This document shows positions 26,616 to 34,842 of a stretch of DNA of 64,000 nt, in pieces; the first letter of the stretch is position 1; each line of letters starts with the position of its first letter. This DNA comes from an uncultured Bacteriovoracaceae bacterium (lineage in GTDB: Bacteria; Bdellovibrionota; Bacteriovoracia; Bacteriovoracales; Bacteriovoracaceae), in assembly GCA_950054155.1 (NCBI GenBank), contig CATLOT010000001.1:1-64000 (forward strand), read 5' to 3'. The translations under genes were made by a program, and so were the position numbers. The notes beneath the pieces are model-generated. The model made no database searches and was not told the origin of the DNA. It saw only the letters and a list, made by a program, of their open reading frames with translations.

Positions 26616-27728
26616 ATGGAAAACACGATAAAATTACTCGGTAATGTTAAAAACCCCAAAACAGGTAAAACTCTCGGTGACGAAGAGAGATGGGTCAATG
26701 CAGAAGCCAATGAAAATGGTCAGGTAATTATAACTTATAAGCGTGATGGAATTAGTCCTCAGGAAAAGCGCCAGATAGAAGACGATATTGTTGACGCCCT
26801 TAAGTCCCAATATGACGAAGATAAGATCCTTGTAAAAACTGTAAGCTCATCTGAAACACCAAGTGCTCAAAAGCCAACAGCAGCCCATGCTAATTTAAAA
26901 GTCGGTCATGGGGTCAATGGAAACAAGAAGAGAATACCAAATGTTAAAAAAGTAATTGCTGTATCAAGCTGTAAGGGCGGGGTTGGCAAAAGTACTGTTT
27001 CTGTAAACTTAGCCTTATCTCTTAAGAAGCTTGGAAACAAGGTCGGTATTCTTGATGCTGACATTTATGGCCCTTCATTACCGCTTCTGCTTAATAAAAA
27101 AGGTGTAAAGCCAGAGGCGACGGAAGACAAAAAAATCCGTCCTTTAGAAGCTTACGGTCTTTCTTTCATTTCATTTGGTCTCTTCATTGATGAGGGTGAT
27201 CCTGTTATTTGGCGAGGGCCAATGCTTGGTGGTGTCCTCAATCAATTTTTCTTTGATACTAAGTGGGATGAACTGGATTACCTTATAATAGATTTGCCAC
27301 CGGGCACTGGTGATACCCAGTTGAGCCTTGTTCAAAATACTGAAGTTGATGGTGTCGTTGTTGTATCAACACCTCAATCAGTGGCTATTGCTGATACCAT
27401 TAAGGGACTCAAAATGTTTCAACAGGTCAATACGCCTGTTCTGGGTATGGTTGAAAACATGTCTTACTTTAGCCCTGATGGAAAGGAAGAGAAGTACTAT
27501 ATCTTTGGTAAAGATGGGGTGAAAAATATCTCAACGGAACTAGAGGTACCATTCCTTGGGCACATCCCCTTAGAAATGGTGATGCGAGAAGGTGGCGATA
27601 GCGGTAAACCCTATATGGCCGATGATACATATAAAGATAATGAAGGATATGCTTCTTATATGGATATTGCTGAGAAAGTTGCTAAAATAGGAAAAGAAAA
27701 AGGATTTTTTGGCAAACTTTTCAAGTAG
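26616..27728 (+). CDS. Mrp/ApbC-family P-loop ATPase (no CxxC)
   Basis: 370 residues from the ATG at 26616, which has GGAG about 10 bases upstream; the open frame before it has no similarity. An N-terminal MIP18/DUF59-like region (about 1-75) is followed by the Mrp ATPase: CKGGVGKST deviant Walker A, DADIYGPS, DLPPGTGD and the ENMSYF segment. Family members usually carry iron-sulfur clusters to target proteins through a CxxC after ENM. Here that place reads SPDGKEEKYYIFG, and the only cysteine in the whole protein is in the P-loop, so a classical bridging cluster is not possible. Confidence 0.85.
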   Translation: MENTIKLLGNVKNPKTGKTLGDEERWVNAEANENGQVIITYKRDGISPQEKRQIEDDIVDALKSQYDEDKILVKTVSSSETPSAQKPTAAHANLKVGHGVNGNKKRIPNVKKVIAVSSCKGGVGKSTVSVNLALSLKKLGNKVGILDADIYGPSLPLLLNKKGVKPEATEDKKIRPLEAYGLSFISFGLFIDEGDPVIWRGPMLGGVLNQFFFDTKWDELDYLIIDLPPGTGDTQLSLVQNTEVDGVVVVSTPQSVAIADTIKGLKMFQQVNTPVLGMVENMSYFSPDGKEEKYYIFGKDGVKNISTELEVPFLGHIPLEMVMREGGDSGKPYMADDTYKDNEGYASYMDIAEKVAKIGKEKGFFGKLFK

Positions 27729-27734
27729 GATATA

Positions 27735-28268
27735 TTGGCCTTCTTAAAGACGATCTCTGATCAAGTGACCCTGAACTTTACGGGCAGGGTCAATATTTTG
27801 GATAAGAAAAATAACAAGTTTCTTGGAAAGGTTTCTCTTTTAGAGGGAGCGATTGTCTACTCTAGCTATGAGGCAAAAGTAGGTAAATCAACTCTTTACG
27901 ATATCATTATAGAGGATCTTGAAGGCGAAAATTTAAGATTCGTAGTAGAGCCAGAAATTGTCACTCTCTCTGAAGCTATTTTTGAACTATCTTTTGATGA
28001 GCTTAAAGTTTCAGCTCAAGCTATTTTCCAGCAGTATAAAGAATCAAGGAAAATGCTTCCACCACCACATTTAAGGCTTATGATCGACCCTGATTTTGTT
28101 GCAAGAGGACCTAGTGTGTCGTTTTGGGAGTTTGAAACTTTGACTGTTATTTCAGACTTTAATAAAGTATCGGATATATTTTTGGAGTCACCACTTTCAG
28201 AGTATCAAACAAGTCTCTCATTGGTTAGTTTGAGAAAGAAGGGTGCATTAAAGGTTTTAGGGCAATAA
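27735..28268 (+). CDS. DUF4388/PatA-N-like protein
   Basis: 177 residues beginning at a TTG with AGGATA just upstream; no ATG is available. The N-terminal 75 residues (FTGRVNILDKKNNKFLGKVSLLEGAIVY...) resemble the DUF4388/PatA N-terminal domain found in signalling and motility proteins of Deltaproteobacteria-like groups. The C-terminal part is helical and unrecognised. It lies 6 bases after the Mrp ATPase gene. Confidence 0.5.
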   Translation: MAFLKTISDQVTLNFTGRVNILDKKNNKFLGKVSLLEGAIVYSSYEAKVGKSTLYDIIIEDLEGENLRFVVEPEIVTLSEAIFELSFDELKVSAQAIFQQYKESRKMLPPPHLRLMIDPDFVARGPSVSFWEFETLTVISDFNKVSDIFLESPLSEYQTSLSLVSLRKKGALKVLGQ

Positions 28269-28279
28269 AGGAAAGGCTT

Positions 28280-28471
28280 ATGAAGTCACAAAAGCACAAT
28301 CAAGGCGATCTTAAAGAACTTACAGTAAAAATCGAAAAGGACATTGTGGAAAGCTTTGAAGCAATGGCTAAGAATAGTGGTATTCCTCTAGAGGATTTGG
28401 TTGTAACAGCACTTAAAAGATTTAGAGCTTCTCATGGAGATTACACAGGGAAAACTCCTGAGTTGGATTAA
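28280..28471 (+). CDS. Small ribbon-helix-helix-like protein
   Basis: 63 residues with a good SD (AAGGA/AAAGG) before the ATG. The pattern LTVKIEKDIVESFEAMAKNS, a short turn, then LEDLVVTALKRF fits a beta strand plus two helices as in MetJ/Arc repressors, but the protein could equally be a small adaptor. Last gene of the Mrp/DUF4388 unit; an intrinsic terminator follows 46 bases later. Confidence 0.5.
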   Translation: MKSQKHNQGDLKELTVKIEKDIVESFEAMAKNSGIPLEDLVVTALKRFRASHGDYTGKTPELD

Positions 28472-28517
28472 GTTTTTTGTGTAGTTTCTACTACCCTGTT
28501 TAAATTCTTTACACTTT

Positions 28518-28541
28518 GCCCGGTTTTCATCGGGCTTTTTT
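28518..28541 (+). terminator. Intrinsic terminator after the RHH-like gene
   Basis: Stem GCCCG/CGGGC (28518-28522 with 28531-28535), loop GTTTTCAT, then six T. Ends the Mrp ATPase unit. Confidence 0.8.
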
Positions 28542-28592
28542 GTTTAAACTTCAGTCAAATATTCACGTAATTTCAATTATATAGTCCCGCTT

Positions 28593-28619
28593 GGGGCTTA
28601 ATATGCCCCTATAGGGGCA
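28593..28619 (+). promoter_or_regulatory. Palindrome with two mutually exclusive hairpins
   Basis: TGCCCCTATAGGGGCA (28604-28619) is a perfect 16-base palindrome ending 13 bases before the sigma-54 -24 box. Its left arm GCCCC (28605-28609) can pair either with GGGGC at 28614-28618 or with a second GGGGC at 28593-28597. As DNA it looks like an activator or repressor site; as RNA from an upstream transcript it could act as a switch, and a T5 follows at 28621. Confidence 0.5.
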
Positions 28620-28631
28620 GTTTTTAAGTTC

Positions 28632-28647
28632 TGGCACGCGCGTTGCA
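28632..28647 (+). promoter_or_regulatory. Sigma-54 (RpoN) promoter
   Basis: TGGCACG (28632-28638) and TTGCA (28643-28647) match the consensus TGGCACG-N4-TTGCW exactly, with GG and GC separated by 10 bases. Transcription would start near 28658, leaving a short leader with AGGAGG before the ATG at 28679. Confidence 0.85.
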
Positions 28648-28678
28648 ACATATATCCTCATAAGAACCAGGAGGATTA

Positions 28679-29941
28679 ATGAAAGCCGCGAAGACTTTGG
28701 CAAAGACATTCACAGTAGCGATGGGGGTAATGTCTCTTGTAGCTATGGCCGAGTCTTACTATGACAGCAAGTTTTACACTGCTGACTTCATGGATAGTGT
28801 GGCCGAAGTTAAAGTGAATATCCCAAGAGCAAAAGTAGATAATAGGGTGGTTGCTTCACAACAAAAGAAGCTCCCTTTAGTCCAAAGGGTAGACCTTAGT
28901 AATAGCGAACTTGTTAATGGTGAATGGATCATTACTAAAGTTGTCGATGATAAAGAGCAAATTGCTTATGATTCTTCAAGGGAAATTGATGGAGAGCGTG
29001 TTGTTGTTAAGCTTGAGTTAATTGATACCAGTATCGTAAGAATTGATGATGATTTTGGACAAACTTTTAAAATTTCTCTCTTAACTCGTGAGGGTACAAT
29101 TGCCCTCTTTAAAGAATTCGGCGAGGGATATGAGATTGTTCAGGCAATTAGAGTTCGCTCAAATGACTTACTAGCTAATAAAAAAGTAAATAAGCCCATT
29201 CAAGAGGTTAAAGAAAATAAGAATGCCCAAAAGTATCACATTGAGGAAGACCTTCTTCTGGTATCCGCTTTGGATCCTCAGAAGAATAGAAACGTTCTAA
29301 GAGCTGACAACCTTGAAGGTTATGCTTACCTAAGAAATGGTGAGCTTATAATGGAAAGTGTGAGACTTCATGTCGGGACCAATAAGCAAACGGAATCTCT
29401 TTCAACAGAGGCAAGAGTTAAAGATCATGGTGTTTTTAACGATGAAAGAGGAAATCAAGGGATTGTGACGAACGTAAATAATGACGAAGTGAAAGTTCGC
29501 TTCTCAACAGGACCATTAGCCGGTGCGATGTTAAATTTTGTAACTGAACAAAAGAAAATGGAAATTGAGGAAAAGTTTGGAACATCTACGCAAACACCCG
29601 TGAGAGCAGCTGCTGAAACCCAAGCGCCACAGAATCCTTATCCTGAGGATAGTTATAAAGATAACTATGAGGAAGAGGCTCAAGATAATGATTATTATCA
29701 AGATGAAGTTAAGGAAGAGGCGCGGGAGCAAGTTAATGATCAAGTGGAAGAAGAGCCAGTAGAAGAACAGTATTACGATGAAGGTGAGTATCAAGAAGTA
29801 GAAGGTGATCGTGAAAACGATTCAGACCTCATGCAAATCGATGAATATGAAGTTGAAAAGTTTCAGGACTTAAGAAATCAGGCGCCAAGATATTCAGATA
29901 GAGATCCGGCAAGTGTAACGAAGACGGGTTTTTCATTCTAA
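28679..29941 (+). CDS. Secreted acidic protein under sigma-54 control, unknown function
   Basis: 420 residues with a signal peptide (cleavage near AMA-ES, residue 24). Residues 25-300 look like beta-rich folded domains. The last 120 are very acidic and rich in Glu, Asp, Tyr and Gln, and probably disordered. No family recognised. A strong SD (AGGAGG) and a near-perfect sigma-54 promoter imply high, tightly regulated expression that needs an NtrC-type activator; one such activator is encoded at 43759. It ends at a bidirectional terminator. Confidence 0.65.
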   Translation: MKAAKTLAKTFTVAMGVMSLVAMAESYYDSKFYTADFMDSVAEVKVNIPRAKVDNRVVASQQKKLPLVQRVDLSNSELVNGEWIITKVVDDKEQIAYDSSREIDGERVVVKLELIDTSIVRIDDDFGQTFKISLLTREGTIALFKEFGEGYEIVQAIRVRSNDLLANKKVNKPIQEVKENKNAQKYHIEEDLLLVSALDPQKNRNVLRADNLEGYAYLRNGELIMESVRLHVGTNKQTESLSTEARVKDHGVFNDERGNQGIVTNVNNDEVKVRFSTGPLAGAMLNFVTEQKKMEIEEKFGTSTQTPVRAAAETQAPQNPYPEDSYKDNYEEEAQDNDYYQDEVKEEAREQVNDQVEEEPVEEQYYDEGEYQEVEGDRENDSDLMQIDEYEVEKFQDLRNQAPRYSDRDPASVTKTGFSF

Positions 29942-29945
29942 AAAA

Positions 29946-29966
29946 AAAGCCCCTTTCGGGGCTTTC
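29946..29966. terminator. Bidirectional intrinsic terminator
   Basis: Stem GCCCC/GGGGC (29949-29953 with 29958-29962) extended by A-T pairs, loop TTTC, flanked by an A run on the left and T residues on the right. It serves both the secreted acidic protein gene (plus) and etfA (minus). Confidence 0.85.
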
Positions 29967-29970
29967 TTAA

Positions 29971-30927
29971 TTACATCATTTTTTTAAATTCTTCAGTAAG
30001 AAGAGGAACAATTTGGAAAAGGTCTCCAACGATTCCATAATCTGCTTTTGTGAAGATAGGTGCATCAGGGTCAGTGTTTACAGCGACGATAACTTTAGAA
30101 GTTCTCATCCCTGCAAGGTGCTGAATAGCTCCTGAAATACCACATGCAATATAGAGTGAGGGAGCAACTGTTTTACCAGTTTGACCAACCTGCATTGCAT
30201 GAGGTGCAAAACCTGAATCTACAGCAGCACGAGAAGCACCAACTGTAGCGCCAATAACATTTGCACAGTCCTCAAGAATTTTGAAGTTCTCTGCATTCTT
30301 CATGGCACGGCCACCACTGATAATGATATTTGCTTCCGTGAGGTCAACCTTTTCAGAAGCACCCTTAACAATCTCTTTAATAGCGGCTTTAATTTCACCA
30401 ACGTCCGCACTAACTTCATTAACAGTTCCAGCTGCACCATTGGCACTTTCTGGCATTCCGAGTGCATTTGGTCTAACCGTTACAAAATGAGGCTTAGGTC
30501 CTTGAATTTCAACTTTTGCAAGAACTTTACCAGCGAATAGTGGTCTTGTTCCAGCAAAGTTTCCACCATCCATTGTGAAATTCGTTACTTCTGAGGCCAT
30601 CCCTGCATCAAGTGAACCGGCAAGTCTTGGGAGAAGGTCTTTACCAAGTGATGTAGAACCGGCCATTACATAATCATAACCACCATTATCAATTACTGAC
30701 TTAAGGGCTTTTGAGTAACCTTCAGGTGAATATTGCTCAAGTCCTGAACCTGTAATCTTGTGAATGTTAGCAGCACCATGCTCAGCGAGTGCTTTAGCAC
30801 CGGCTTCAGGAAGGTTGCCAATACAGGCTACATCTACTTCTTGACCACTTAGGCGACCAAGGATTTCTAGAGTAACACTCTTAACATTATCATCTGTTGT
30901 TTCTGTAAAAACTAATATCTTAGACAT
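29971..30927 (-). CDS. etfA: Electron transfer flavoprotein, alpha subunit
   Basis: FAD-binding subunit of ETF, which accepts electrons from acyl-CoA dehydrogenases and passes them to ETF:quinone oxidoreductase. 318 residues with the C-terminal FAD signature, from SGISGAIQHLAGM through VNTDPDAPIF. It follows etfB by 15 bases and the acyl-CoA dehydrogenase gene further upstream, a natural fatty-acid or branched-chain oxidation unit. Confidence 0.96.
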   Translation of the reverse strand: MSKILVFTETTDDNVKSVTLEILGRLSGQEVDVACIGNLPEAGAKALAEHGAANIHKITGSGLEQYSPEGYSKALKSVIDNGGYDYVMAGSTSLGKDLLPRLAGSLDAGMASEVTNFTMDGGNFAGTRPLFAGKVLAKVEIQGPKPHFVTVRPNALGMPESANGAAGTVNEVSADVGEIKAAIKEIVKGASEKVDLTEANIIISGGRAMKNAENFKILEDCANVIGATVGASRAAVDSGFAPHAMQVGQTGKTVAPSLYIACGISGAIQHLAGMRTSKVIVAVNTDPDAPIFTKADYGIVGDLFQIVPLLTEEFKKMM

Positions 30928-30942
30928 TATGATCTCCTAAAA

Positions 30943-31731
30943 TTAAATAACTTTTGCTTCGTTACGAAGAAGTTGAACAACTTCGGCAACAACTTCAGCT
31001 TGCTTTCCTTCATCCATGGCGTCGTACTTTTTACCAGGTGGCTTTTCTGGAGGAAGTTGAAAGTTACTATACTTAACTCGACGATCGTCGGCTGAAACTC
31101 CAACATCAGCTAGAGATAGGTTTTGAAGAGGCTTTCTTTTCGCTTTCATAATTCCTGGAAGACTAGCATAGCGAGGTGTATTGAGGCCTTTGTTACAAGC
31201 TACAAGAACTGGGTTAGTAACTTCGTATACTTCAAGAGCTCCACCTTCAACTTCACGCTTTAGAGTGGTCTTGCCATCAGCATGGTCAAAGCCAACAACA
31301 ACTGAGACAGAAGGCATATCTAGCATTTGTGCAAGAAGTTGAGGAACTTGAAGGCAGTCATCATCAATTGCTTGCTTCCCAGTGAAGATAATGTCAGGAG
31401 TTTTTCCTGATTTCTCAATTCCACCTTTAATTGCTTTGGCAATCATGTAAGAGTCGAGATTGTCATCACCTTCAACAAGAATTGCTTCATCAGCGCCCAT
31501 TGCTAGGGCCGTACGAAGGGCTTCTGTGTCTTGAGTAGAACCAACTCTAACGACTGTAACTGTTGAACCAGCATTTGCAGCTTTAAGAAGAAGAGCTTGC
31601 TCTACAGCGAATTCATCATAAGGATTCATAATCCATTTGATAGAACTTGTTTCAATAAATGTACCATCACCATTTGGTGTTACTTTGGTTTCCGTGTCTG
31701 GAACTTGCTTTACGCAGACAAAAATATTCAT
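30943..31731 (-). CDS. etfB: Electron transfer flavoprotein, beta subunit
   Basis: AMP-binding partner of EtfA. 262 residues starting with MNIFVCVKQVPDTE, with MNPYDEFAVEQAL and, near the C-terminal third, KAKRKPLQNLSLADVG, the recognition-loop region. Standard length. Operon order is acyl-CoA dehydrogenase, etfB, etfA. Confidence 0.96.
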   Translation of the reverse strand: MNIFVCVKQVPDTETKVTPNGDGTFIETSSIKWIMNPYDEFAVEQALLLKAANAGSTVTVVRVGSTQDTEALRTALAMGADEAILVEGDDNLDSYMIAKAIKGGIEKSGKTPDIIFTGKQAIDDDCLQVPQLLAQMLDMPSVSVVVGFDHADGKTTLKREVEGGALEVYEVTNPVLVACNKGLNTPRYASLPGIMKAKRKPLQNLSLADVGVSADDRRVKYSNFQLPPEKPPGKKYDAMDEGKQAEVVAEVVQLLRNEAKVI

Positions 31732-31766
31732 CTTATATCTCCTTATAAAAGAAAAAAATTGATATG

Positions 31767-32906
31767 TTACTTCAGTACTTCTTTGGCAATAACGAGTCGT
31801 TGAATTTGAGAAGTCCCTTCGTAGATTTGGATGAGTTTAGCGTCTCTCATTAATTTTTCTACAGGGTATTCTTTACTATAACCATAGCCTCCGTAAATCT
31901 GAACCGCGTCAGTCGCGATCTCCATAAAGCTATCACTAGCAAAGGATTTGGCCATACTTGCGAGCCTCGTATTTGGCTGATTATTATCAATAAGCCAGGC
32001 TGACTTGAGAACCAATAATCTCGAAGCCTCAACTTTAGTCGCCATCTCTGCGAGCATAAATTGAATGGATTGGTGCGCGGCAATTGGCTTACCAAATTGG
32101 TTTCGCTCTAACGCATAGCCTTTAGCGTGGTCAAGCGCGCACTGAGCACCTCCAACAGCACTTGCGGCAACCATGGGCCTTGAGTGGTCTAAGGTTTTCA
32201 TCGCTATTTTCCAGCCATCACCAGGTTGACCAAGCATATTTTCTTTAGGCACTTTAACATCACGAAAGGTAACGCTTCTTGTATCAGAACAACAGTGGCC
32301 CATTTTCTTTTCAGGTTTACCGACCTCTATTCCCTCTGCTTTAGCATCAATAACTAGAGCGCTAATACCCTTATGCTTTAAGCTCGGATCAAGAGTTCCA
32401 TACAAGGTAAAGAGATCTGCGTATCCTGCATTGGTAATCCACATCTTTTCACCATTAACTACCCAGTGATCTCCACCGTCTTTTATGGTCGTTTTAAGCC
32501 CGGCAGCATCGCTGCCATTACCTGGCTCTGTAAGACAAAAAGCCGCAATTTTATAAGACTCTGTGAAAGGCTTAAGAAACTTTTCTTTTTGCTCTGAGGT
32601 GCCGCCAATAACAATAGGAAGAAGGGCTAAGTCATTGGCCATAATGGCTGTATTCATACCGAGGCATCCATAGGCAAGAGCCTCTGTAATTACCATTGAA
32701 TCAATTGTGCTGAAACCAGCACCGCCAAATTCAACAGGGATACAGGTATTAACTAAACCTAGTGACCATGCCTTTTGAAGGATATCCATAGGCATCTCGC
32801 CTTTTAGATCATACTCAGAGGCGTTGGGCATCATTTCGTTCTTAGCGAACTTCATGGCCATCTCTTGAATTTCTTTTTGTTCAGAGGTTAATTCAAAGTT
32901 AAGCAT
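31767..32906 (-). CDS. Acyl-CoA dehydrogenase
   Basis: FAD enzyme that oxidises acyl-CoA to trans-2-enoyl-CoA and reduces ETF, encoded next door. 379 residues from the ATG at 32906. The ATG three codons upstream abuts its AGGA site, which is better placed for the second. Motifs: CLTEPGNGSDAAG, WITNAGYADLF, YGGYGYSKEYPVEKLMRDAK and the catalytic glutamate in IYEGTSQIQ. It looks like the short/branched or butyryl-CoA type, but chain-length preference is not decidable. Confidence 0.93.
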   Translation of the reverse strand: MLNFELTSEQKEIQEMAMKFAKNEMMPNASEYDLKGEMPMDILQKAWSLGLVNTCIPVEFGGAGFSTIDSMVITEALAYGCLGMNTAIMANDLALLPIVIGGTSEQKEKFLKPFTESYKIAAFCLTEPGNGSDAAGLKTTIKDGGDHWVVNGEKMWITNAGYADLFTLYGTLDPSLKHKGISALVIDAKAEGIEVGKPEKKMGHCCSDTRSVTFRDVKVPKENMLGQPGDGWKIAMKTLDHSRPMVAASAVGGAQCALDHAKGYALERNQFGKPIAAHQSIQFMLAEMATKVEASRLLVLKSAWLIDNNQPNTRLASMAKSFASDSFMEIATDAVQIYGGYGYSKEYPVEKLMRDAKLIQIYEGTSQIQRLVIAKEVLK

Positions 32907-32943
32907 GGTTACCATTCCTAAATGAGTTAATGAGAATGGCTTA

Positions 32944-32973
32944 ATTATAGTGGGGCGTGAGAATCTGGGTCAA
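32944..32973 (-). promoter_or_regulatory. Sigma-70 promoter for the acyl-CoA dehydrogenase-ETF operon
   Basis: Minus-strand TTGACC (32968-32973), 18-base spacer, perfect TATAAT (32944-32949), ending 38 bases before the ATG at 32906. Confidence 0.75.
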
Positions 32974-32985
32974 TTTAATTAGAAT

Positions 32986-33459
32986 TTACCTGTTACCAAG
33001 TAACCAACAAGAATTGTCAAATGATGTAGGGAAGTCAAACTTCTTTTTAAGCGTTTCAAAGTAATCGAGTTCACGTAAGGGAGTGACTATAAAACTACGT
33101 TGAAATTGCCTAGGGTGGGGTATTGTTAGGTTTGGCGACTCTAGTGTTTCGAGACTATAGAAGAGTATATCGATATCTAAAGTACGAGGGCCTTTATTAA
33201 TCAATCTTTTTCTACCGTGAGCATGCTCAATTTGATTAATTATCTTCAGCACCTCATCGGCACTCGTTTTTTTGTCTAATAAAAAGTGATGAACTTGATT
33301 AAGAAAGTCGGGTTGATCTTCATAATCAACAGCACTTGACTCATAAATTCTGCTCGATTGGATATGAGGAAAATGTGAACACAAATCTTTTAAAGCTTCT
33401 TCAAGGTATTGTTCTCTATCACCTAGATTAGTGCCCGTAGATAATATAAGATCAGTCAT
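32986..33459 (-). CDS. folK: 2-amino-4-hydroxy-6-hydroxymethyldihydropteridine pyrophosphokinase
   Basis: HPPK of folate synthesis, which transfers pyrophosphate from ATP to the pterin. 157 residues with STGTNLGDRE, the substrate-binding DFLNQV and the signature GPRTLDIDILFY, then IPHPR. Overlaps the lipoprotein gene upstream by 8 bases. Confidence 0.95.
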   Translation of the reverse strand: MTDLILSTGTNLGDREQYLEEALKDLCSHFPHIQSSRIYESSAVDYEDQPDFLNQVHHFLLDKKTSADEVLKIINQIEHAHGRKRLINKGPRTLDIDILFYSLETLESPNLTIPHPRQFQRSFIVTPLRELDYFETLKKKFDFPTSFDNSCWLLGNR

Positions 33460-33664
33460 TTTTATTTGTTTCTTTTTTATTCTCTTTTTTATTCGCTTTA
33501 GAAGCTTCTTTTAAGATTGGCTCCTCACTGTAGCGTTTTTCAACTGAAGGAAGTTGAGTGTCGGCCGGGGGAATTGGCGCAGACTTTACGCCACAGCCAC
33601 TAGCTAAAACTAAAGAAAGAAGTAAAAGTTTAAAATTCAAGGGAAAATCCAAAGTTGAGTGCAT
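33452..33664 (-). CDS. Small LptM-like lipoprotein
   Basis: 70 residues: a short signal peptide with lipobox ASGC, then CGVKSAPIPPAD, close to the CG.KGPLY.P motif of LptM (YifL), which helps the LPS translocon LptD mature in the outer membrane. The rest is charged and probably disordered. The ATG at 33664 overlaps the outer-membrane protein gene by 35 bases. A TTG at 33640 is an alternative start; neither has a clear SD. Confidence 0.55.
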   Translation of the reverse strand: MHSTLDFPLNFKLLLLSLVLASGCGVKSAPIPPADTQLPSVEKRYSEEPILKEASKANKKENKKETNKND

Positions 33665-34604
33665 CAGATCCTACATCAATGCGCGCAAACCATCCAGGGA
33701 CGAGACGCTTTAGAATAGTGACACCAAAGACCGGTCCAGATTTTTTAAGGGTCTCAATAAGGGCGAGCTCGTCTTCAGCTTGTGTCGGATCAATATCTCC
33801 GGTTCCAGCCTCTGGGCTATCAGCATTTATTATTTGATATCCTGCATAGGGCTGAATGAAGGAATAAAAAGGAGCTTCCACAGTGTATTTCACCTTTAGA
33901 GTAAGGGAAGTGAAGGTTGTATCAATTTGATCGCCTGGAAAGTCCGTAATTGTTGTTTGGCCGTAGCTAGCTTCCCCCCAAATATTGTCGTCGAGTTGGT
34001 AGGCCCATGCACCCGATACTTGGCTATATCTCTTGGAATCTCTGTTGGCATCAACACCTTCTACTTGAGAGAGAAAGATAGAAACAAGATTATCATTTTT
34101 GATTTTACGATTGGTATTTTCTTCTAAAGAGAGGTCATCTTCTAAGAGGGTTGATTCATCAAAGAGTCCTTCCTCATCTTGAATAATGGCAACTTCTTCA
34201 GGGTTTTCAGCAGCTTTTTTACGATTCAAGAAATAGCTATCATCACCTCTAATAACCTTAACTTCCATTCCAGGTCTAAGAAGTTTATTAATTTCTGGAT
34301 TATAAATTTTAACGATTTTAATACCGCCACTGCCATTTGATGTTTTGGCCACAATGGAGCGGTTAACAAGTTTGTCATCGAGAACAATTGAGATGAAATC
34401 ACCTTTACCATAGCCACCAGAATTATTGGTAAGGATAAGAACACGTCCACTAGCACTGATCTTTTCTATTTTCTCTGTACTCATTTCTGCAGCGTTAAAG
34501 GTTGTGCCACCGCCGCCAAAGCCACCTGAATCAAGTTCATCTACAATTGATTGAGCGCTGGTTGAAAAAGAAATAATAAAAATAAGTAAGAAGATCCATC
34601 TCAT
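33630..34604 (-). CDS. Predicted outer-membrane protein, unknown function
   Basis: 324 residues with a signal peptide (cleavage near SAQS, residue 19), an N-terminal Gly-rich and beta-rich periplasmic-type region to about residue 165, and a C-terminal half of amphipathic strands ending LNFGFSLEF, typical of a small barrel. No family recognised. First gene of the unit with the LptM-like lipoprotein and folK. Confidence 0.6.
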   Translation of the reverse strand: MRWIFLLIFIISFSTSAQSIVDELDSGGFGGGGTTFNAAEMSTEKIEKISASGRVLILTNNSGGYGKGDFISIVLDDKLVNRSIVAKTSNGSGGIKIVKIYNPEINKLLRPGMEVKVIRGDDSYFLNRKKAAENPEEVAIIQDEEGLFDESTLLEDDLSLEENTNRKIKNDNLVSIFLSQVEGVDANRDSKRYSQVSGAWAYQLDDNIWGEASYGQTTITDFPGDQIDTTFTSLTLKVKYTVEAPFYSFIQPYAGYQIINADSPEAGTGDIDPTQAEDELALIETLKKSGPVFGVTILKRLVPGWFARIDVGSDALNFGFSLEF

Positions 34605-34620
34605 AGGAAAAATTCTACCT

Positions 34621-34650
34621 TTTATAGTTAATTACTGTCCACATGGGCAA
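34621..34650 (-). promoter_or_regulatory. Sigma-70 promoter for the outer-membrane protein gene
   Basis: Minus-strand TTGCCC (34645-34650), 18-base spacer, TATAAA (34621-34626), 16 bases before the ATG at 34604. Confidence 0.55.
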
Positions 34651-34662
34651 ACCTGACCAAAA

Positions 34663-34706
34663 AAGTTGCCAAAATTCAGGAATTTTTGAGGCCGATCCGG
34701 CAACTT
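34663..34706. repeat. Inverted repeat in a divergent intergenic region
   Basis: AAGTTGCC (34663-34670) and GGCAACTT (34699-34706) are perfect inverted copies 28 bases apart. The space between holds a shorter inverted GCCG/CGGC. It lies between two divergent promoters and may be an operator. Confidence 0.4.
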
Positions 34707-34724
34707 ATTTACCATTGTAACACA

Positions 34725-34754
34725 TTGAATTTATTCTAAAATAGAGATTATAAG
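34725..34754 (+). promoter_or_regulatory. Candidate sigma-70 promoter for the LysM protein gene
   Basis: TTGAAT (34725-34730), 18-base spacer, TATAAG (34749-34754). The predicted leader to the ATG at 34843 is about 80 bases and contains the short hairpin TTCC-GAAAA-GGAA; no known riboswitch was recognised in it. Confidence 0.5.
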
Positions 34755-34842
34755 GGTTTAGGGGTGTTTTGCCTTAAGCAACCGGTATGATGTTCCGAAA
34801 AGGAATAAAACAAAGAACGAAAACCTGTATAGGGAGCCTATA

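Noticed and set aside
34755-34842. Cyclic-di-GMP (GEMM) riboswitch in the LysM gene leader
   Set aside because: GGTTTAGGGG and AAGCAACCGG gave a superficial likeness, but the conserved GEMM core (GGGACGCAAAGCC and receptor helix) is absent.
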